Source of the DNA: Verrucomicrobiota bacterium
Lineage (GTDB): Bacteria > Verrucomicrobiota > Verrucomicrobiia > Opitutales > Opitutaceae
DNA: 36,493 bases
Reading direction: 5' to 3'
Assembly (NCBI GenBank): GCA_028293565.1
Contig: JAQGON010000125.1
Span: 1-36,493 of the forward strand
The notes beneath the pieces are model-generated. The model saw only the letters and a list, made by a program, of their open reading frames with translations. It had not been told where the DNA came from and did not search any database. How positions within the stretch are numbered: the first letter of the stretch is position 1; each line of letters begins with the position of its first letter. A program made the position numbers and the translations under genes. Shown here one piece after another: positions 32,677-36,493 of the stretch.

Positions 32677-33543
32677 ATGCGAACCAAACTTTTGTCGTGG
32701 ATGTTGCTGTGCGGCTTGGCGGGCCTTTTCGCGATTTCCGCCCACGGCCAGCAGGGCCAGGTGGCGGGGCGGATTGTGGCGGCGAAAGTCCGCGGCACGG
32801 TCACGGCGGTGAACACGGCCGACAACTCGCGGCGGGATCTCAAGGACAACGATGCGATTTCCGAGAAGTACGTGGTGACGACCGCGCAGAATTCCAGCGT
32901 GATCCTCGTTTTCTCCAACGGTTCGACGATCAACCTCGCACAGGATTCCACGCTCTCGATCGAGCAGTTTCTCCAGGACCCTTTCGCCACGTCGTACTCG
33001 ATGGCGACGGCGACCTCGGAGCCCTCGACGTCCACGACGAAACTCACGCTTTCCCGCGGTGAACTTGTCGGCAACGTGAAGCACCTCAATGCGGTGGGCG
33101 GCTCGTCCTTCTCGGTCAATACCCCGGTGGGCGCGGCCGGCATCCGCGGCACGACCTTCCGCATCGTTTTCCGTCCCGACAGCTCGGGCAAGGCGTTCTT
33201 CACGCTGAGCACGGCCGAAGGCGAAGTCATCCTGACCGGCACCACGGCGCAGCAGGTGCAGGTGGCGTCCGGCAAGGAAGTGGTCGTGACTGTCGACGTC
33301 ACCGTCGACGCCTCGGGAAAGATCACGGTCACCGCTCCGCCGGTGGTCCAGACGCAGGATATTTCGGCGGCGAACCAGGCCGTGATCGCGGCGGCGGCGC
33401 AGGAGATCATTGTGACCCACGCGGACATCGTGTTCACCTCGGCGACGACGAGCAATTCGACCCCGCCGCCGCCTCCTCCGCCGGATGCGCCTCCGACGGC
33501 GGTGCAGGACCAGCAGAAGACGACCTCCGGCGACGGCAAGTGA
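32677..33543 (+). CDS. FecR-domain secreted protein
   Basis: This 288-residue protein has a cleavable signal peptide (LLSWMLLCGLAGLFAISAHG-QQ) and a FecR beta domain. Typical pieces are KDNDAISEKYVVTTAQNSSV, NGSTINLAQDSTLSIEQF and the hallmark NTPVGAAGIRGTTFRI. The C-terminus is low-complexity with seven consecutive prolines (SNSTPPPPPPPDAP) and a charged tail. It lacks a transmembrane helix, unlike sigma-regulating FecR, so it probably acts as a free periplasmic or cell-wall ligand-binding protein. It is flanked by an O-antigen-ligase-like gene and a CHASE2 cyclase; FecR/CHASE2 gene pairs recur in bacteria, hinting at a shared signal. Confidence 0.86.
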   Translation: MRTKLLSWMLLCGLAGLFAISAHGQQGQVAGRIVAAKVRGTVTAVNTADNSRRDLKDNDAISEKYVVTTAQNSSVILVFSNGSTINLAQDSTLSIEQFLQDPFATSYSMATATSEPSTSTTKLTLSRGELVGNVKHLNAVGGSSFSVNTPVGAAGIRGTTFRIVFRPDSSGKAFFTLSTAEGEVILTGTTAQQVQVASGKEVVVTVDVTVDASGKITVTAPPVVQTQDISAANQAVIAAAAQEIIVTHADIVFTSATTSNSTPPPPPPPDAPPTAVQDQQKTTSGDGK

Positions 33544-33562
33544 GCTAGCGCGGCGTCTCTGA

Positions 33563-33584
33563 CCGGCGAGTTCGGCGTCGCCGG
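33563..33584 (+). other. Hairpin between fecR-like and cyclase genes
   Basis: CCGGCGA (33563-33569) pairs with TCGCCGG (33578-33584). A T-run (33599-33603) is about 14 bases further, too far for a standard terminator. It may attenuate read-through into the cyclase gene, 128 bases past the fecR stop. Confidence 0.35.
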
Positions 33585-33671
33585 CACGGCGGGCGCTCTT
33601 TTTGCGCGAGGAATCGGATTCGCTGGTCGAGGACGCGGCGTCACCGGGGCAAATCTGCTTTCATTCACGGT

Positions 33672-35927
33672 GTGCGCCGCCTAGCGTCGCGGTCCGTGCC
33701 CCAGCAGAAAAAGAAAATCGCCCTGTCGTGGCTGCGCCGGCTCCTGCTCCTCACGATTCCGGCGATGTGGTGCGTGCTGAGCTACCTGGGGCACCTCGTT
33801 TTTCTCGAAAACAAGCTGATCGATATCCGGTTTCGCGCGCGGGGAGAGCTCGAAGCGCCGGTGAAACTGATCTACGTCGATATCGATAACGCCGCGATTC
33901 AGTTTTATAAGTGGCCCTGGAGCCATGCGCGGTTCGCCCAGGTCCTGAACGCGCTCTTCGACCATGGAAAGGTCAAGGCGGTCGGCTTCGATCTCGTTTT
34001 TTCCGAGAACTCGCGCGCCGAGTTTGGAATGAAGGAGCAGAACGAGGGGCGCGTGCTGTTCGGCAAGTCGATTTACAAGCGCAGGAACGTCGTGCTCGCG
34101 GTGAACTATGTCCCGGGGCCGGGACTGCTGCAGGCGAAGAAGGAGTTTCCGTGGATTTTCGACGGGTTCACCGACCGGCAGAAAAACGACAACCCGGAGA
34201 TGCCCGGCGTTCCGGTTCTGGGGCCGACGTGGGGGATTCCGGGCCTGATCGACACGTACAAGGCGGAGGCGCGGGCCGCGCCGATCTTTGCGGACGCTCC
34301 CGGCGACACCTTTTATCCGCTGTCGCTTCGCCTTGCCCTCATCGACTGGGGACTGACGCCGAAGGCGCTGCACCGATTTCCCGACCGGATGGAGGTCCGG
34401 CGCGATGACGGCGCGCTCGTGACGTCGATCCCGCTGCGCGAACAGCAGATCGTGGAGGCGACGTGGTTCTCCAGGTGGATCTCGCCGCTGAATCCGCGCT
34501 GCAGCGTGAACGATGTCCGGATTTTCACGGCGCTGATCGAAGGCGACGACGCGGAGCAGAAGGCAAAGGGCGCGGAGTTCTTCGCGCAGTTCCAGGATGC
34601 CATCGTCCTGATCGGGCCGGTGGATCCCCTCCTGCAGGATCTGGCGAAGACGCCGTTCGACGACGTGCCGGTTCCCCAGGTCGGCTTTCATGGCAACCTG
34701 CTGAAAACCTTCGCGTCGGGAATTTATCTCCGCCGGCTGCCGGAATCGGCGAATATTGCGCTGACGTTTTTCCTCACCGTCTTCGTCGTATTCCTGGCGC
34801 TCACGGAAGGGGCCAAGGGATTCCGCTTCAAGCTCCTCGCGCTGCTGGTGGTCACGGTCTACGTCGCGGCGGCGTTCGGCCTGTTCGCGACCTACCATCT
34901 GGTTCTTCCCATGACCGCTCCGCTGGGCTCCACGATCATGACGAGCCTGATCGCCGTCGGCTGGGAGCTGATTGCGGAGCAGAAGGCGAAGGGCCGGATC
35001 AAGGGGATGTTCGGCACCTATGTCTCGCCGCAGCTGGTCGAGCGGATGGTCGAGTCCGGCGAGAGTCCGCAGCTCGGCGGGCACGACGCCGAGATCACGG
35101 CGTATTTCAGCGACATCCAGTCGTTCTCGACGTTTTCCGAGAAGCTCGGGTCGGGTCCGCTGGTGGAGCTGATGAACGAGTACCTCACCGCGTGCACGGA
35201 CATCGTGCAGGAGCAGGGCGGGACGCTCGACAAGTACATCGGCGACGCGGTCGTGGCGATGTTCGGCGCGCCGATCGCGGTGAAGGACCATGCCTTTCGC
35301 GCGTGCGTCGCGACGCAGCTGGTCCATCAGCAGCTCCGCGCGCTGCGGAAAAAATGGGAGAGCGAGGGCGAGAAGTGGCCGCGGATCGTCTGGGAGATGC
35401 AGTCGCGCATCGGGCTGAACACGGGGGTCTGCATGATCGGAAACATGGGCAGCCGGACGCGTTTCAACTACACGATGATGGGCGACAACGTGAACCTGGC
35501 GGCGCGGATGGAGAGCGGCGCGAAGAGCTGGGGCGCGTACACGATGTGCACGGAGGTGACGAAGCAGGCCTGCGAGCAGTTCGGCGCCGACCGCGTGATA
35601 TTCCGCGCGCTGGGGCGCATCGTGGTGAAGGGGCGCACGAAGCCGGTGCCGATTTACGAGATCGTCGGGCTCAAGGAAGCGATGCCCGAGGGCGCGCGGG
35701 AGTGCATCGCCGCGTTCGAGCAGGGTCTGGCCCGGTATTTCGCGCGCGACTGGGACGCCGCGGTCGAGCTGTTCCGGCAGAGCCAGCTGAATGAGCCGAA
35801 CCAGCCCGGGAAAACTCCCGGCGTGAAGACGAATCCCTCGCTCGTCTATCTCGAGATCATCGAGCGCTACAAGGAAGACCCTCCGCCGCCGGAGTGGGAC
35901 GGCGTGTATGTCATGACGGAGAAGTAG
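33672..35927 (+). CDS. CHASE2-domain adenylate cyclase (class III)
   Basis: This is a 751-residue membrane signalling enzyme. After an N-terminal membrane segment (about 23-45) comes a periplasmic CHASE2 sensor (about 50-350, VDIDNAAIQFYKWPWSHARF, 'VGFDLVFSE'), then three membrane segments (about 361-430) and a cytosolic cyclase domain (about 445-665). The metal aspartates Asp481 (FSDIQ) and Asp525 (YIGDAVV), the adenine-selecting Lys521 and Asp605 (MMGDNVNLAAR), and the transition-state Asn608 and Arg612 are all present, so cAMP production is expected. A helical TPR-like tail follows (about 672-715). Start GTG 33672 is uncertain; GTG 33696 is an alternative. Confidence 0.92.
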   Translation: MRRLASRSVPQQKKKIALSWLRRLLLLTIPAMWCVLSYLGHLVFLENKLIDIRFRARGELEAPVKLIYVDIDNAAIQFYKWPWSHARFAQVLNALFDHGKVKAVGFDLVFSENSRAEFGMKEQNEGRVLFGKSIYKRRNVVLAVNYVPGPGLLQAKKEFPWIFDGFTDRQKNDNPEMPGVPVLGPTWGIPGLIDTYKAEARAAPIFADAPGDTFYPLSLRLALIDWGLTPKALHRFPDRMEVRRDDGALVTSIPLREQQIVEATWFSRWISPLNPRCSVNDVRIFTALIEGDDAEQKAKGAEFFAQFQDAIVLIGPVDPLLQDLAKTPFDDVPVPQVGFHGNLLKTFASGIYLRRLPESANIALTFFLTVFVVFLALTEGAKGFRFKLLALLVVTVYVAAAFGLFATYHLVLPMTAPLGSTIMTSLIAVGWELIAEQKAKGRIKGMFGTYVSPQLVERMVESGESPQLGGHDAEITAYFSDIQSFSTFSEKLGSGPLVELMNEYLTACTDIVQEQGGTLDKYIGDAVVAMFGAPIAVKDHAFRACVATQLVHQQLRALRKKWESEGEKWPRIVWEMQSRIGLNTGVCMIGNMGSRTRFNYTMMGDNVNLAARMESGAKSWGAYTMCTEVTKQACEQFGADRVIFRALGRIVVKGRTKPVPIYEIVGLKEAMPEGARECIAAFEQGLARYFARDWDAAVELFRQSQLNEPNQPGKTPGVKTNPSLVYLEIIERYKEDPPPPEWDGVYVMTEK

Positions 35928-35941
35928 CCCGCGTTGCCGGA

Positions 35942-36493
35942 CTACTTCAGAATCATTTCCTTCACCGACTTGCCCGCCGGAATCATCGGCAGCACGTGCT
36001 CGGTGTAGGGAACGATCACGTCGAGGACGAACGGGCCGTCGTGGTCGAGCATCTCCTGGATGGCGGCCTTGAGCTCGCTCTTCTGGTGGACGCGGCGGCC
36101 CTTGACGCCGAAGCCTTCGGCGATCTTGACGAAATCGGGATAGAGGCCGCCGAGGTTTTCAGGGCTGCCGACGTTGGACTCGTCGCCGAGGATCGTGTTG
36201 CCGCGGACGCTGCCGTAGAAACGGTCCTCCCACTGGACGACCATGCCGAGGTGCTGGTTGTTCAGGATCATCGCCTTCGCCGCGATTTTTTCGATATGGG
36301 CGGTCGCGAGCTCCTGGATGTTCATCATGAACGAGCCGTCGCCGTCGATGTCGATGACCTGCCTGTCCGGAAAGGCGACCTTGGCGCCGAGTGCCGCCGG
36401 GTAGCCGAAGCCCATGGCGCCGAGACCCAGCGAGCTGATGTAGCGGCGGGGCTCGTTGAACCGGTAAAACTGCGCGGCCCACATCTGGTGCTG
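35942..36493 (-). CDS. ilvB: Acetolactate synthase large subunit (partial, C-terminal 183 residues)
   Basis: This is the C-terminal third of the thiamine-diphosphate enzyme that makes acetolactate in branched-chain amino-acid synthesis. The visible part starts [12 protein letters not shown] at the right edge of the window, so the N-terminal two thirds lie outside. The TPP motif [15 protein letters not shown] to [16 protein letters not shown] is intact, and the end [19 protein letters not shown] is typical of IlvB. The gene converges with the cyclase gene, with 14 bases between stops. With leuA in the same window it points to a functional leucine/valine pathway. Confidence 0.95.
   Translation of the reverse strand, partial: QHQMWAAQFYRFNEPRRYISSLGLGAMGFGYPAALGAKVAFPDRQVIDIDGDGSFMMNIQELATAHIEKIAAKAMILNNQHLGMVVQWEDRFYGSVRGNTILGDESNVGSPENLGGLYPDFVKIAEGFGVKGRRVHQKSELKAAIQEMLDHDGPFVLDVIVPYTEHVLPMIPAGKSVKEMILK

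Noticed and set aside
33590-33605. GCGC-TCTTTTT-GCGC as a terminator after the fecR-like gene
   Set aside because: The stem is only four pairs and the T-run lies in the loop, so it is not a terminator structure.

Overview
This window is GC-rich bacterial chromosome, densely packed with housekeeping genes. Gene content suggests a Gram-negative, LPS-producing member of the Verrucomicrobiota, probably the Opitutae. The reasons are: Lpt and KdsC genes (a Kdo-containing outer membrane); a eukaryote-like type II glutamine synthetase; a fused E1 alpha/beta dehydrogenase; AraC/phytanoyl-dioxygenase and FecR/CHASE2-cyclase pairs; many ATGA/GTGA gene overlaps; and few strong Shine-Dalgarno sites. The assignment rests on remembered gene style, not on a database search.

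Layout. 1-1885 (minus) is an LPS export operon: kdsC, lptC, lptA and lptB, each overlapping the next by 4 bases; lptB runs off the left edge. 1959-4732 (minus) holds a fused 2-oxoacid dehydrogenase E1 and a metal-dependent hydrolase. 4829-6919 (minus) is a MarR regulator, ring-cleaving dioxygenase and carboxylesterase set in the same order as the quinone-responsive mhq genes, with palindromic operator candidates. 7151-9351 has rpiB, a HAD phosphatase and two paralogous small lipoproteins. 9404-11219 is a divergent AraC/phytanoyl-CoA dioxygenase pair. 11299-16839 (minus) is the complete 2-oxoglutarate dehydrogenase operon odhA-odhB-lpd. 17024-17709 carries a small unknown protein and an SUI1-family factor. 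17841-23637 (minus) has metF, a GT-C type membrane protein, rlmN and leuA; metF has an 11-bp-arm palindrome over its promoter, and leuA is preceded by a leucine-rich leader peptide overlapping a hairpin. 23916-25217 is an ECF sigma operon ending in a CpxP/Spy-like protein. The SRP RNA gene (25256-25351) lies just before dnaX, whose reading frame breaks at an A10 run containing the A AAA AAG slippery heptamer. 27359-28998 (minus) encodes a very small protein-kinase-like protein, a PP2C phosphatase and a gamma-glutamylcyclotransferase-like protein. glnA (29338-30372) has a sigma-54-like promoter and a strong terminator. 30768-35927 is a probable operon of an O-antigen-ligase-like protein, FecR and a CHASE2 adenylate cyclase. 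The right edge cuts acetolactate synthase.

There are no integrases, insertion sequences, CRISPR arrays, tRNAs or rRNAs that I can support. Mobile-type DNA is limited to two copies of an approximately 80-bp REPIN-like element (7057-7139 and 30453-30532) and some short intergenic repeats. The observations most worth following are the dnaX frame break (short form in the zero frame, long form in the -1 frame), the 136-residue kinase-like protein paired with PP2C, the REPIN pair, the leuA leader and the metF operator.
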